Below, piece after piece: positions 1 to 7,464 of a stretch of 10,280 nucleotides of DNA. How positions within the stretch are numbered: position 1 is the stretch's first letter; the number at the start of each line of letters is the position of its first letter. The stretch is from Acidobacteriota bacterium (GTDB taxonomy: Bacteria; Acidobacteriota; Thermoanaerobaculia; Multivoradales; JAHEKO01), in the NCBI GenBank assembly GCA_006227875.1, contig SBFI01000365.1, forward strand, positions 1 through 10,280. Direction: 5' to 3'. The notes below the pieces were generated by a model that was not told the DNA's origin, did not search any database, and was given only the letters and a program-made list of their open reading frames with translations. The translations under genes were made by a program, and so were the position numbers.

Positions 1-1
1 C

Positions 2-430
2 TTCTTGCTCTGGCAGCGGGTCGCCGACCTGACGCTGTTCGAGCCGGTAATTGCCGCCAGGTGGTTGGCGACGCTGGTGCTCTTGCTGGGACTATTCCGC
101 CTCCACCGCAGAGGCGTCCCGCTGATCTGGGGCAGGAAAGCGCTTGTCTTCTGGTTGCTCGTTCTACTGCTGCACGTGAGCTTCTACGGGCCTCTCGCCG
201 AGGGCGTGGAAACCAGTCTGGATATCCAACGTGCCGGTCTGATGTTGGCGCTCCCGGCGACTTTTGTCGCCGTCGCCATGGCGGCTGTTTGTCTCGCCTT
301 GTTAGCTGCGTTTCTGGGAGAGCCGGCGCTCGAACGATCGGCAACTTTCACACCTCTCGAGGCTCCTGGCGGTCCGTCTCTGCGGACCGGATGGACGCTT
401 CAACTGGCCTGTCGGCCACCCCCTGCCTGA
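2..430 (+). CDS. C-terminal part of an unknown integral membrane protein (5' end outside window)
   Basis: The reading frame is open from the left edge to a TGA at 428-430, giving 142 visible residues. A TTG at position 5 could in principle start it, but it has no room for a ribosome binding site inside the window, so I treat the gene as truncated at its 5' end. The visible part holds three hydrophobic stretches that should span the inner membrane: about residues 16-32, 46-62 and 79-105. A basic loop (RLHRRG...GRK) lies between the first two, which suggests that loop is cytoplasmic. The last 35 residues form a polar, proline- and glycine-rich tail without a recognisable motif. I do not recognise the family. 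It lies 204 bases upstream of another membrane protein and a TonB receptor on the same strand, which may or may not reflect a joint role. Confidence 0.6.
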   Translation, partial: FLLWQRVADLTLFEPVIAARWLATLVLLLGLFRLHRRGVPLIWGRKALVFWLLVLLLHVSFYGPLAEGVETSLDIQRAGLMLALPATFVAVAMAAVCLALLAAFLGEPALERSATFTPLEAPGGPSLRTGWTLQLACRPPPA

Positions 431-452
431 ATCCATCTCGGCAGCCTTTGAG

Positions 453-475
453 CGGAGGGCCCTAGCGGCTCTCCG
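453..475 (+). other. Hairpin shortly after the first gene's stop codon
   Basis: CGGAGGGCC (453-461) pairs with GGCTCTCCG (467-475) around a 5-base loop: nine base pairs including one G-T wobble. It begins 22 bases after the stop codon of the upstream membrane protein. No T-run follows, so it is not a classical intrinsic terminator. It may protect the mRNA 3' end or mark a factor-dependent termination site. Confidence 0.35.
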
Positions 476-495
476 GTTGCTGGGCGTAGCCGAAC

Positions 496-532
496 GACTG
501 GGAACCCGGCTCTAAAGAGGGCGATCCCGGTC
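496..532 (+). other. Imperfect hairpin in the leader of the seven-helix protein gene
   Basis: GACTGGGA (496-503) pairs with TCCCGGTC (525-532), eight base pairs with one T-G wobble. A small inner hairpin, CTC-TAAA-GAG (510-519), is possible in the loop. It lies about 100 bases before the next gene. I compared it by eye with cobalamin, cyclic-di-GMP and glycine riboswitch consensus elements and saw no match. In a GC-rich genome a structure of this size can arise by chance. Confidence 0.2.
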
Positions 533-623
533 ACCAAGAACCAAAACAGGACGTTTCATCTCGCAGTCGCGGCAAATGCGCAGCTCGCAGCACGACAGGG
601 AATTGGCAGAAGAACCAGAATTT

Positions 624-627
624 GGAG
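624..627 (+). promoter_or_regulatory. Ribosome binding site that supports a TTG start
   Basis: GGAG at 624-627 lies seven bases before TTG at 635. No ATG or GTG with a comparable site is near the start of this frame, so the site decides in favour of the TTG start for the seven-helix protein. Confidence 0.55.
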
Positions 628-634
628 CACGAAA

Positions 635-1387
635 TTGGAATTTGAGACTCTTCACCGCACCGTACTGCATCTGCCGGTGATCACGACGGTCTGTGCGGTT
701 ATTTTCAGTTGGCAGTTGTTCTCACGTTATCGAGCCAAGGGTGGCGGGCTCCACCTCCTGTGGTGGGGTATAGGGATGGTCACCTATGGTATTGGCACTT
801 TTACCGAGGCCTACACCAGCATCCGAGGTTGGAATCCGTTTGTCTTTCGTCTGTGGTATGTCGCCGGGGCTTTTCTCGGTGGCTACCCCTTGGCGCAAGG
901 CTCTATCTATCTGCTCATGAAGCGCAAGTTTGCCGATCGGTCGGCTTGGATCGTTTGCAGTGTGATCGCTGTCGCTTCGGTATTCGTTTTTGTCACCCCG
1001 CTCGACACCTCATTGGCGGAGGTCCACCGGCTCTCCGGCAAGGTCATCGAATGGCAGTGGATCCGCCTGATCAGCCCCTTCATCAACCTCTACTCGGTCT
1101 TCTTTCTGGTAGGCGGTGCCGTTGTGTCAGCCTGGCGCTTTCGCAAGGCACCACAGTTGCGTCATCGCTATCTGGGGAACATCTTGATCGCGATAGGGGC
1201 GATCTTACCGGGCATCGGCGGATCTCTTACGCGTGCCGGCTATGTGGAGGCCCTCTACATCACCGAGTTGATAGGGCTTCTTTTCATCTATGGGGGTTAT
1301 CGGCTCAATGTCTTTGGCAGAGCTCCGCTACCTGCGAGAGTCCTGACCGAGCCCCAGCTTCAAACTCTAGAAAGGATCAAATCATGA
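635..1387 (+). CDS. Seven-transmembrane protein of unknown function, coupled to the TonB receptor gene
   Basis: A 250-residue integral membrane protein, starting at TTG with GGAG seven bases upstream. I count seven hydrophobic helices, about residues 12-31, 38-60, 70-95, 104-122, 144-168, 179-199 and 203-222, with basic loops such as RYRAKGG and WRFRKAPQLRHR. A short polar C-terminal tail of about 25 residues follows, with no kinase, cyclase or other output domain. The layout resembles the seven-helix sensor modules found at the N-terminus of some histidine kinases, but here the module stands alone; this is a resemblance in shape only. Its TGA stop overlaps the ATG of the TonB receptor gene (ATGA, 1384-1387), so the two are almost certainly translated from one message. 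A role in sensing or handling whatever the receptor imports is an inference from that coupling. Family not recognised. Confidence 0.8.
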   Translation: MEFETLHRTVLHLPVITTVCAVIFSWQLFSRYRAKGGGLHLLWWGIGMVTYGIGTFTEAYTSIRGWNPFVFRLWYVAGAFLGGYPLAQGSIYLLMKRKFADRSAWIVCSVIAVASVFVFVTPLDTSLAEVHRLSGKVIEWQWIRLISPFINLYSVFFLVGGAVVSAWRFRKAPQLRHRYLGNILIAIGAILPGIGGSLTRAGYVEALYITELIGLLFIYGGYRLNVFGRAPLPARVLTEPQLQTLERIKS

Positions 1388-3726
1388 CACTTCGAAATTT
1401 GCTGCTGGCTCTGGCAATGGTGCTGGTAGTTGTGGCGGTGCCATTTGCGGCTCTGGCTGACGAGAATGCGGAAACTGCGGTCGAGACGACCGCGACCACC
1501 GCGGTCGACCAGGATTCAGGGTCGGATCAGACAGACGAGGAAGACGAGGGAGAGGGCGAGGACGACGAAGAGATGGAGTCATTCTTCGCCACTACGACGG
1601 TAACCGCCACCGGTAGGGAGTCGAGCGCATTTTCCATCTCGACGCCGGTGACGGTGGTGACCACCAAACAGATCGAAGAGAGGTTGCCCGACAACCCAGT
1701 GGATCTGCTCAGGGACCAGCCGGGTGTGGATGTCAACGGTGTGGGGCCGAATCAGATGCGACCGGTCATCCGCGGTCAGCGTGGACTGCGGGTGCTCTTC
1801 ATGGAGAACGGGCTGCGTATGAATAATGCCAGGCGCCAGTCCGACTTCGGTGAGATCCCGGGTCTCATCGATCTGGACAGTGTCGAGACGGTGGAGGTGG
1901 TGCGGGGCCCATCCTCTGTTCTCTACGGCACCGACGCAATCGGCGGCGTGCTCAACCTGGTTAGCCAGACACCGGCCTACGGCGATGGTTCCTGGTTAGG
2001 TGGCTCTCTTGGGCTGCGCTATGCGACAGCCGCGTCGATGGGGCGTGGCAACCTGACGCTCGACGGTCGCCAGGGGAAGTTCTCCTTCAACCTGGGGCTC
2101 ACCTACCGGGATGCCAGCGACTATGATGCACCGTCGGGAAGCTTCGGCGACATCACGTTGGATGAGGAGACCCCGGTCAACGACACCGGACTCACCGACA
2201 ACACTCTCTTTGGTTATCTCGGGTACGAGGTCAACGAGCGCCACCTGGTTTCCTTCCGTTTCAATCGGTATCGAGCCGACGAAACCGGCTTTGGCTGGGT
2301 CGACCCGACGGCCTACGGCGAGAGTGACGACTTTTTGTTGCAGATTCTCTATCCGTTCCAGGACTTCGACCGCTTTACCCTCGGCTGGATCGGCTCGGGT
2401 TTGCAGAGTGCCGTCGCCGATACCGCCGAGGTCCAGCTCTACTATCAGGACAACGAGCGTGAGCTCAACAACAACATCGACATCAACATCGGGCCGATCT
2501 TCCCGGGCGCACCCAACTCCTCGGTGGCGATCAACAGTCTGAACTTCACCGACCTCGAGACCTTGGGCACCCGCGCCGAGCTCATCAAGCTGGTGGGTCA
2601 GAAGCACGTGCTCACCTATGGCGCCGAGATCTTCCAGGACGACTCCTTCAACACCGACAAGAATGTAACGACCACTACCATCAGGTTCCCCTTCCCACCC
2701 TTTGAAATAGAAGATATCGAGACCGACGACAAGGCCAACACACCCAACGCTGAGAACACCAGCTACGGAGTCTTCATCCAGGACGAGATTCTGGTGACCG
2801 AGAAGTTCAAGGCCACCATCGGCGCTCGTTACCAGGATGTGTCGACCGACGCCAAACCGACCCCCGACTGGGATATCTCGGGTCTGGATTTCGACGATAA
2901 TTCGTTGGTTGGAGCGCTCAACCTCATCTACAGCATCACCCCAAACCTGAACATTCTCGGTTCCTACGGCACCGCTTTTCGAGCCCCCAATATCGTCGAG
3001 CGGCTGTTCAACGGTCCGACCCCGGAAGGGGAGGGATACCAGATCCTCAATCCCGGCCTGGTCTCCGAGGAGAGCGACAACATCGAGTTCGGGCTCAAGT
3101 ATCTGCGGCGCAACGCCATGTTCGAGCTGGTTGTGTTCCGCAACGAGATCGACAACGGCGTCATCCAGGACTTCTTGAGCGAAGAGGAGATCGCGGCGCT
3201 GCCACCCGATGTCCAGGATGACATCGAAGCCTCGGGGGCTCGCTTTGTCGTCCAGCAGCGCAACATCGACAAGTTGCGCATCGATGGCTTCGAGGGCATC
3301 ATCGGTTATCGGTTCAGGAACGGTGTCTCTCTGGGTGGCAACTACATGGATCTGGATGGCGAGAGAATCGACAGCGACAACCCGCCTACCGGTGACACCG
3401 TCAACAGCAAGCTGAGCGCCTATGTTCGCTACGACCAGCCCAAGGGTCGCTACTGGGTGGAGTGGAGGCTACGCCACAACTTCAGCCAGCCGTCGACCTT
3501 CGATCCCGACGAGCCGGTGCCGGCCGTCGGCGCGGAGCTGCCGGCCTTTACGGTCCACAATCTGGCGGGTGGTGTGACGGTTTACGAGCGTGGGAGGCAA
3601 AGACATACCCTCGGTATTGTCATTGCCAACCTCACCGACGAGCTCTACTCTGAGTTCAGCAACGCCTCGTTCTTCCGTCCGCAGTCGAAGCGGAACTACA
3701 TCGGCACCTATCGCTTCAGCTTCTAG
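1384..3726 (+). CDS. TonB-dependent outer-membrane receptor
   Basis: A complete 780-residue receptor for active uptake across the outer membrane, powered by TonB-ExbB-ExbD. The ATG at 1384 has AAAGGA (1371-1376) seven bases upstream; the open frame extends further 5' but out of homology. Residues 1-25 form a signal peptide (MTLRN, a hydrophobic core, cleavage likely after AALA). A very acidic stretch at about 48-65 precedes a TonB-box-like TTVTATG (71-77). The plug domain runs from about 82 to 195 and includes DLLRDQPGVDV, the RPVIRGQRG segment and the hallmark VEVVRGPSSVLYGTDAIGGVLN. The rest is the 22-strand barrel, with a GTAFRAPNIVERLF segment and NPGL...E typical of CirA/haem-type receptors, and it ends in an aromatic residue (YRFSF) as outer-membrane barrels do. 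Length is normal. The substrate (siderophore, haem, metal chelate or other) cannot be assigned from sequence alone. Its transcript ends at the hairpin at 3781-3822. Confidence 0.95.
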   Translation: MTLRNLLLALAMVLVVVAVPFAALADENAETAVETTATTAVDQDSGSDQTDEEDEGEGEDDEEMESFFATTTVTATGRESSAFSISTPVTVVTTKQIEERLPDNPVDLLRDQPGVDVNGVGPNQMRPVIRGQRGLRVLFMENGLRMNNARRQSDFGEIPGLIDLDSVETVEVVRGPSSVLYGTDAIGGVLNLVSQTPAYGDGSWLGGSLGLRYATAASMGRGNLTLDGRQGKFSFNLGLTYRDASDYDAPSGSFGDITLDEETPVNDTGLTDNTLFGYLGYEVNERHLVSFRFNRYRADETGFGWVDPTAYGESDDFLLQILYPFQDFDRFTLGWIGSGLQSAVADTAEVQLYYQDNERELNNNIDINIGPIFPGAPNSSVAINSLNFTDLETLGTRAELIKLVGQKHVLTYGAEIFQDDSFNTDKNVTTTTIRFPFPPFEIEDIETDDKANTPNAENTSYGVFIQDEILVTEKFKATIGARYQDVSTDAKPTPDWDISGLDFDDNSLVGALNLIYSITPNLNILGSYGTAFRAPNIVERLFNGPTPEGEGYQILNPGLVSEESDNIEFGLKYLRRNAMFELVVFRNEIDNGVIQDFLSEEEIAALPPDVQDDIEASGARFVVQQRNIDKLRIDGFEGIIGYRFRNGVSLGGNYMDLDGERIDSDNPPTGDTVNSKLSAYVRYDQPKGRYWVEWRLRHNFSQPSTFDPDEPVPAVGAELPAFTVHNLAGGVTVYERGRQRHTLGIVIANLTDELYSEFSNASFFRPQSKRNYIGTYRFSF

Positions 3727-3780
3727 GCGAGCGCATTCCCGGTCTCGGATTCGATCCGGGGCCGGTTCTCCTCCAAGCAG

Positions 3781-3822
3781 CCTCGCAGGGACCCGGTCAA
3801 CGGTCCCTGCGAGGTCTTTCTT
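3781..3822 (+). terminator. Intrinsic terminator after the TonB receptor gene
   Basis: CCTCGCAGGGACC (3781-3793) and GGTCCCTGCGAGG (3802-3814) form a perfect 13-bp stem around an 8-base loop, followed by TCTTTCTT (3815-3822). It begins 54 bases after the receptor's stop. Read from the other strand the stem is not followed by a T-run, so it should serve mainly the + strand, although it lies within the convergent gap before the reductase FAD-subunit stop. Confidence 0.88.
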
Positions 3823-3862
3823 CGTCCGGCCCCGATGCCGGCCTCTCTCTGACTCTTCTTTC

Positions 3863-4888
3863 TTATAGAAGGTGAGGGGGTGGCAGCGCCCGGGGCTCGA
3901 GACCGGCGATCTCTCCCAGTGCCGCTTCGGTGTATCTGGCGGCCATGACGCCCCGCCATTGCGCCTGGAAGTCGGTGTTGTCCATCGGTGTCGCCGTCTT
4001 GCGGGCCAACGCTGCGGCCTCGGACACGGTCTCTTCATCCAACACTTTGCCCTCGAGACACTCGGCCAGTCCGGTTACCGGTAGCGGCCGGGAGCCGACG
4101 GCGCCCAGGTAGATCCGGGCGTCGGTCACCCGGTCGCCGTCATCGGTCCAGACCGCTGCGGCGACCGATAGGACGGCAAAGTCGATCGATCCGCGCCGCC
4201 GGAGCTTCCAGAAACTCGACCTACAGTGCGTGCTGTCGCTCTCGTCCGGAATCAGAATTCGGGTGACCACTTCGTTGGCGGCTTTGTCGAGATACTCGAT
4301 CCCGTCGTCGCGATAGAAGTCGGTCAAGGGGATGATCCGCTCGCCCTGTTTCGACTTCATCTCGACGCGGGCGCCGAGCGCACAAAGCACCGGTGCCGAG
4401 TCGGAGGCGGTGTGGGCCCAGCACCGTGGTGAGCTCGGGGCGACCCAGCAGATGGTGCCCTTCTCCTTCATACAGTAGTCGATCGAGCGCCGCCACTCTT
4501 CGGTCTGGTTGTAGTAGGTGCAGCGGGTGTCGACACAGATGTTGCCGCCGATGGTGCCCATGTTGCGCAGCGGTGGCGACGAGATCGAAGCCACGGCCCG
4601 AGCCAGAGCGGGGAAGCGCTCGGCAACCACACGAGTGCGGACTGTGTCTTCCAGGGTGGTGGTGCTGCCGAGAGCGAGCTCACCGTTGTGAGCGTGGATA
4701 CCGGCCAGCTCGGGGATGGCCATCAGACTCACCACCCGTTCGGCTCTCTGGTGCCTGCGTTTCATGTTGGGCCACAGATCGGTGCCACCGGCGACGACAC
4801 GGGTCTCGGGACCCTCACCGGCAACAATCTCGAGGACCTCGGCAAGGCTGCCGGGTGTGTGGAAGTCGAAGGGGGGAAGTCTCAGCAT
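3863..4888 (-). CDS. hcrB: FAD subunit with [4Fe-4S] insertion, 4-hydroxybenzoyl-CoA reductase beta type
   Basis: A 341-residue FAD-binding (medium) subunit of a xanthine-oxidase-family complex, which passes electrons between the iron-sulfur subunit, FAD and an outside partner. FAD contacts are the VVAGGTDLWP motif (31-40) and MGTIGGNIC (110-118). Directly after this comes an insertion absent from ordinary xanthine or CO dehydrogenase subunits: CVDTRCTYYNQ, then IDYC, GTIC and SPRC. C123, C139, C147 and C156 reproduce the spacing of the four ligands (Cys122, 138, 146, 155) that bind the extra [4Fe-4S] cluster in Thauera aromatica HcrB. In that enzyme the cluster is the entry point for low-potential electrons from ferredoxin. 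The start ATG lies 24 bases beyond the large-subunit stop with only a weak binding site (GAG or AGGA), so expression may rely on coupling. This is the last gene of the operon, stopping 136 bases from the TonB receptor stop. Substrate remains inferred; the cluster insertion is very clear. Confidence 0.93.
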   Translation of the reverse strand: MLRLPPFDFHTPGSLAEVLEIVAGEGPETRVVAGGTDLWPNMKRRHQRAERVVSLMAIPELAGIHAHNGELALGSTTTLEDTVRTRVVAERFPALARAVASISSPPLRNMGTIGGNICVDTRCTYYNQTEEWRRSIDYCMKEKGTICWVAPSSPRCWAHTASDSAPVLCALGARVEMKSKQGERIIPLTDFYRDDGIEYLDKAANEVVTRILIPDESDSTHCRSSFWKLRRRGSIDFAVLSVAAAVWTDDGDRVTDARIYLGAVGSRPLPVTGLAECLEGKVLDEETVSEAAALARKTATPMDNTDFQAQWRGVMAARYTEAALGEIAGLEPRALPPPHLL

Positions 4889-4912
4889 CGAATGCTCGTT
4901 GTTCCTGGGTGG

Positions 4913-7450
4913 CTATTTGGTGGTGAGTGCACGATCTTTGGCTTTGAGCGCCTCGTCCCGACTGGACATGGTGCCGGTCTCGCCCACCATGTCATGCGCC
5001 TTTCTCTTCTCGGGATCGTCGAGCGCGCGGCCGTCTCCACCCTCTGCCGGTGTCGGCACGATCAGGGTCTCGCCAAAGTCGATCTCCGGGAAAGCAGCGG
5101 GCCCATACCGTGCCTGACGGCCACGACCCTTCTCGTCCAGGGCTTTGAGAATCATGTGGGGGTGGATCGGGACCTGGTCGATCCGCACACCGACGGCATC
5201 GTGGACGGCGTTGGCAAGAGCCGGGGGTATCGGTAGCAATGGTCCCTGTCCGACCTCCTTGGCGCCAAACGGGCCCAGTGGATCGGGGTCTTCGATGAGA
5301 TAGCTGGTCACCGGCGGCATGTCGTGGAAGGTCGGGCTCTTGTACTCCAACAGAGAGGGCGTTTTGTGAACCAGCGCGCTCGACAGGTGGCGGGGGAGGG
5401 AGCGGAAGGCCTGCTCCTCCATCATCGCCTCGCCGAGACCCATATAGATCGAGCCCTCGACCTGCCCCAGGACCAGGACCGGGTTGATGGAGCGCCCGAT
5501 GTCGTGGGCGATCCAGACATGAACCGGCCGGTAGAGACCGGTCTCCGGGTCGACCTCGACCTCGATCACCGCGGCGGAGTAGGAATAGGTGGGGGACGGG
5601 CCGACACCGGCGCCCCGATATTTTCCCGGCGCCCGTGGTGGGGTGTACGAGCCGGTCGTTCCCAGAGTGCCCCATTTGGCTTCTGCGAGGGTGACGGCAT
5701 CCTCGAAGCTCAATCCCTGCTCCGGATCGGCGGCATCGAAGACCCGTCGCTCGGCAAAGACGAGTCGCTCCAACGGCACGTCGAGCCGTCTGGCCACCGC
5801 CTTGGCGATGAGCATGCGTGCCCGTTCAGCGGCCTGGTGGGCGGCATGACCGACCATCAGCGTCACCCGCGAGGAGTAGCTCCCCAGGTCGACCGGTGTC
5901 AGATCGGTGTCCGCCACGCAGAGGCGGATGTCGGCGAGCTCGATACCCAGTACCTCGGCGACCACGGCCGCCAGGACCGAGTCGGAGCCCTGTCCGATCT
6001 CGGCTTCGCCGCAGAAGACGGCCACACCCCCCGAGCGGTCGAGCTTTAGCTGGACACCCGACTGCGGCATGTGGTTCCAGTAGATGGGGAGACCGGCCCC
6101 ACAAAGATAGGAGCCGCAGGCCAGACCCAGCCCGCGCCCGTGGGGGAGCTTGCCAAAGCGCTCGCGCCAGCCGCTGCCGGCGACCACCGCCTCGATACAA
6201 CGCCGCAGACCGACGGTACCGAGCTGTAGCCAGTTGGAGGTGACACTGCCGGGCTCGGCGAGGTTTCTCAGCCGCAGGTCGGCCGGGTCGAGACCGAGCT
6301 GTTGGGCTGCCTTGTCGAGGTGAACCTCGAAGGCAAACCGAGGCTGGGGAGTGCCGTGGCCCCGTTTTGGGCCGCAAGGGGGCTTGTTGGTAAAGCAGCG
6401 GACACCGTCGAAACGGTAGCGGGGCAGGTCATAGGTAACGGTCTGGAGCGCGCCGGTGTAGTAGGTGGAGGCCACTCCATAGCTGCCATAGGCACCACCG
6501 TCGAGCGCCGTGCGCAAGTGCTGGGCGGTCATCGAGCCGTCCTTCTTGAGGCCGGTGCGCAAGTGCATGAGGGTGGGATGACGGCCGCGGTGGCAGTAGA
6601 AGATCTCTTCCCGATTGAGCGTGATTCTGACCGGGCGCCCCAGCTCGAGGGCCATCTTGGCGGCGACGATCTCGTGGTTGAAGATGTCGCTCTTGCCGCC
6701 AAAACCGCCACCGTTGGAGCAGGCGATCACCCGGATGCGCGAAGGGGGCAGCTCCAGAACCTTGGCCAGCGCCCGGTGAACGTAGTGGGGTGTCTGGGTC
6801 GACGAGAAGACCGTGACCCGGTCCTCGTCTTCGGCCACGGCCACGGTGGCATGCTGCTCCATGGCCAGGTGGGTGTTGCCCTCGTAGAAGAAAGTGTCTT
6901 CGAGCACCAGATCGGCTTCGGCATAACCGGTCTCGACATCGCCAAAGCGCATCGACACTCGCTTGTGGACGTTGGCGCCGTCGCCGTAGTCGTGAATCCG
7001 ATCCCTCTCCTCGTCCAGAGCCGTGTCGACACTGTCGATGGTGTCGAGCGGCTGGTATTCGACGTCGACCAGCAGGGCCGCTGCGTAGGCCGCCTCCTCG
7101 CTGGTGGCGGCCACCGCCGCCACCGGATCTCCCACGTAGCGCACTTTGTCGATGCAGAGAGCGTGCTCGTCCTGGGAGACCGGCAGGATGCCAAAGGGCT
7201 TGGGCATCTGCCGACCGGTCAGCGAGCCGAGGTATCCAGGTACTTCGGTCGCGGCGGAGAAGTCGATCTTCTCGATCTTGGCGTGGGGGACGGTGGAGCG
7301 CACCAGCTTGAGGTGACAGAGACGGGGAAAGTGGAGATCGTCGGCAAACACTTTGGCCCTTCCATCGACGCGTCGGAAGGGCTGCCCGATGTGACGCCCG
7401 GGCTCGTCCCGGATCTCTTCCTGCTGATCGCTTTCGATCGGCTCAGCCAT
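4913..7450 (-). CDS. hcrA: Molybdenum-cofactor large subunit, 4-hydroxybenzoyl-CoA reductase alpha type
   Basis: An 845-residue catalytic subunit of the xanthine-oxidase family that carries the molybdopterin-cytosine-dinucleotide cofactor. The N-terminal aldehyde-oxidase a/b-hammerhead starts at IGQPFRRVDGRAKVFADD (21-38). Cofactor motifs follow: SNGGGFGGKSD (245-255), NKPPCGPKRGHGTPQPR (355-371), GEAEIGQGSDS (481-491) and GPFGAKEVGQGP (726-737), where E732 matches the catalytic glutamate of the family. CGPKRGHGTPQPR and GLPIYWNHMPQSGVQLKLDR (453-472) are signatures I associate with 4-hydroxybenzoyl-CoA reductase rather than with xanthine or CO dehydrogenase. The expected reaction is reductive removal of the para-hydroxyl of 4-hydroxybenzoyl-CoA to give benzoyl-CoA, in the cytoplasm. 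The ATG has GAGGAG eight bases upstream, overlapping the small-subunit stop. The protein is about 75 residues longer than the roughly 769-residue Thauera HcrA; the extra part is a charged, probably flexible C-terminal tail (from about residue 770). A closely related aromatic CoA-thioester substrate is possible. Confidence 0.93.
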   Translation of the reverse strand: MAEPIESDQQEEIRDEPGRHIGQPFRRVDGRAKVFADDLHFPRLCHLKLVRSTVPHAKIEKIDFSAATEVPGYLGSLTGRQMPKPFGILPVSQDEHALCIDKVRYVGDPVAAVAATSEEAAYAAALLVDVEYQPLDTIDSVDTALDEERDRIHDYGDGANVHKRVSMRFGDVETGYAEADLVLEDTFFYEGNTHLAMEQHATVAVAEDEDRVTVFSSTQTPHYVHRALAKVLELPPSRIRVIACSNGGGFGGKSDIFNHEIVAAKMALELGRPVRITLNREEIFYCHRGRHPTLMHLRTGLKKDGSMTAQHLRTALDGGAYGSYGVASTYYTGALQTVTYDLPRYRFDGVRCFTNKPPCGPKRGHGTPQPRFAFEVHLDKAAQQLGLDPADLRLRNLAEPGSVTSNWLQLGTVGLRRCIEAVVAGSGWRERFGKLPHGRGLGLACGSYLCGAGLPIYWNHMPQSGVQLKLDRSGGVAVFCGEAEIGQGSDSVLAAVVAEVLGIELADIRLCVADTDLTPVDLGSYSSRVTLMVGHAAHQAAERARMLIAKAVARRLDVPLERLVFAERRVFDAADPEQGLSFEDAVTLAEAKWGTLGTTGSYTPPRAPGKYRGAGVGPSPTYSYSAAVIEVEVDPETGLYRPVHVWIAHDIGRSINPVLVLGQVEGSIYMGLGEAMMEEQAFRSLPRHLSSALVHKTPSLLEYKSPTFHDMPPVTSYLIEDPDPLGPFGAKEVGQGPLLPIPPALANAVHDAVGVRIDQVPIHPHMILKALDEKGRGRQARYGPAAFPEIDFGETLIVPTPAEGGDGRALDDPEKRKAHDMVGETGTMSSRDEALKAKDRALTTK

Positions 7451-7458
7451 CGAAACGG

Positions 7459-7464
7459 CTCCTC
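7459..7464 (-). promoter_or_regulatory. Ribosome binding site of the large subunit gene, overlapping the small-subunit stop
   Basis: GAGGAG on the minus strand ends eight bases before the large-subunit ATG at 7450 and shares two bases (7463-7464) with the TGA stop of the small-subunit gene (7463-7465). The arrangement suggests translational coupling and equal subunit production. Confidence 0.7.

Noticed and set aside
496..532. Cobalamin or other metabolite riboswitch upstream of the TonB receptor operon
   Set aside because: GGGAACCCGG is superficially similar, but the cobalamin-box and other conserved core elements are absent.
603..625. TTGGCA at 603 as part of a sigma-54 or sigma-70 promoter for the seven-helix protein
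   Set aside because: No TTGC-type -12 element or acceptable -10 hexamer lies at the right distance.
709..1383. Open frame extending the TonB receptor upstream to position 709
   Set aside because: It overlaps the seven-helix protein in another frame. The peptide has no family features, while ATG 1384 has a binding site and leads straight into a signal peptide.
1996..2607. A 203-residue open frame on the - strand inside the TonB receptor
   Set aside because: Antisense shadow of a conserved barrel region with low-complexity Val/Gly/Glu content.
3826..3843. CCGGC...GCCGG inverted repeat as a terminator for the reductase operon
   Set aside because: Only five base pairs and no T-run on the minus strand. 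A terminator for that operon is not evident within the gap.
3863..7450. Carbon monoxide or xanthine dehydrogenase as the identity of the molybdenum enzyme
   Set aside because: The [4Fe-4S] insertion in the FAD subunit and the CGPKRGHGTPQPR segment in the large subunit point instead to the hydroxybenzoyl-CoA reductase group.
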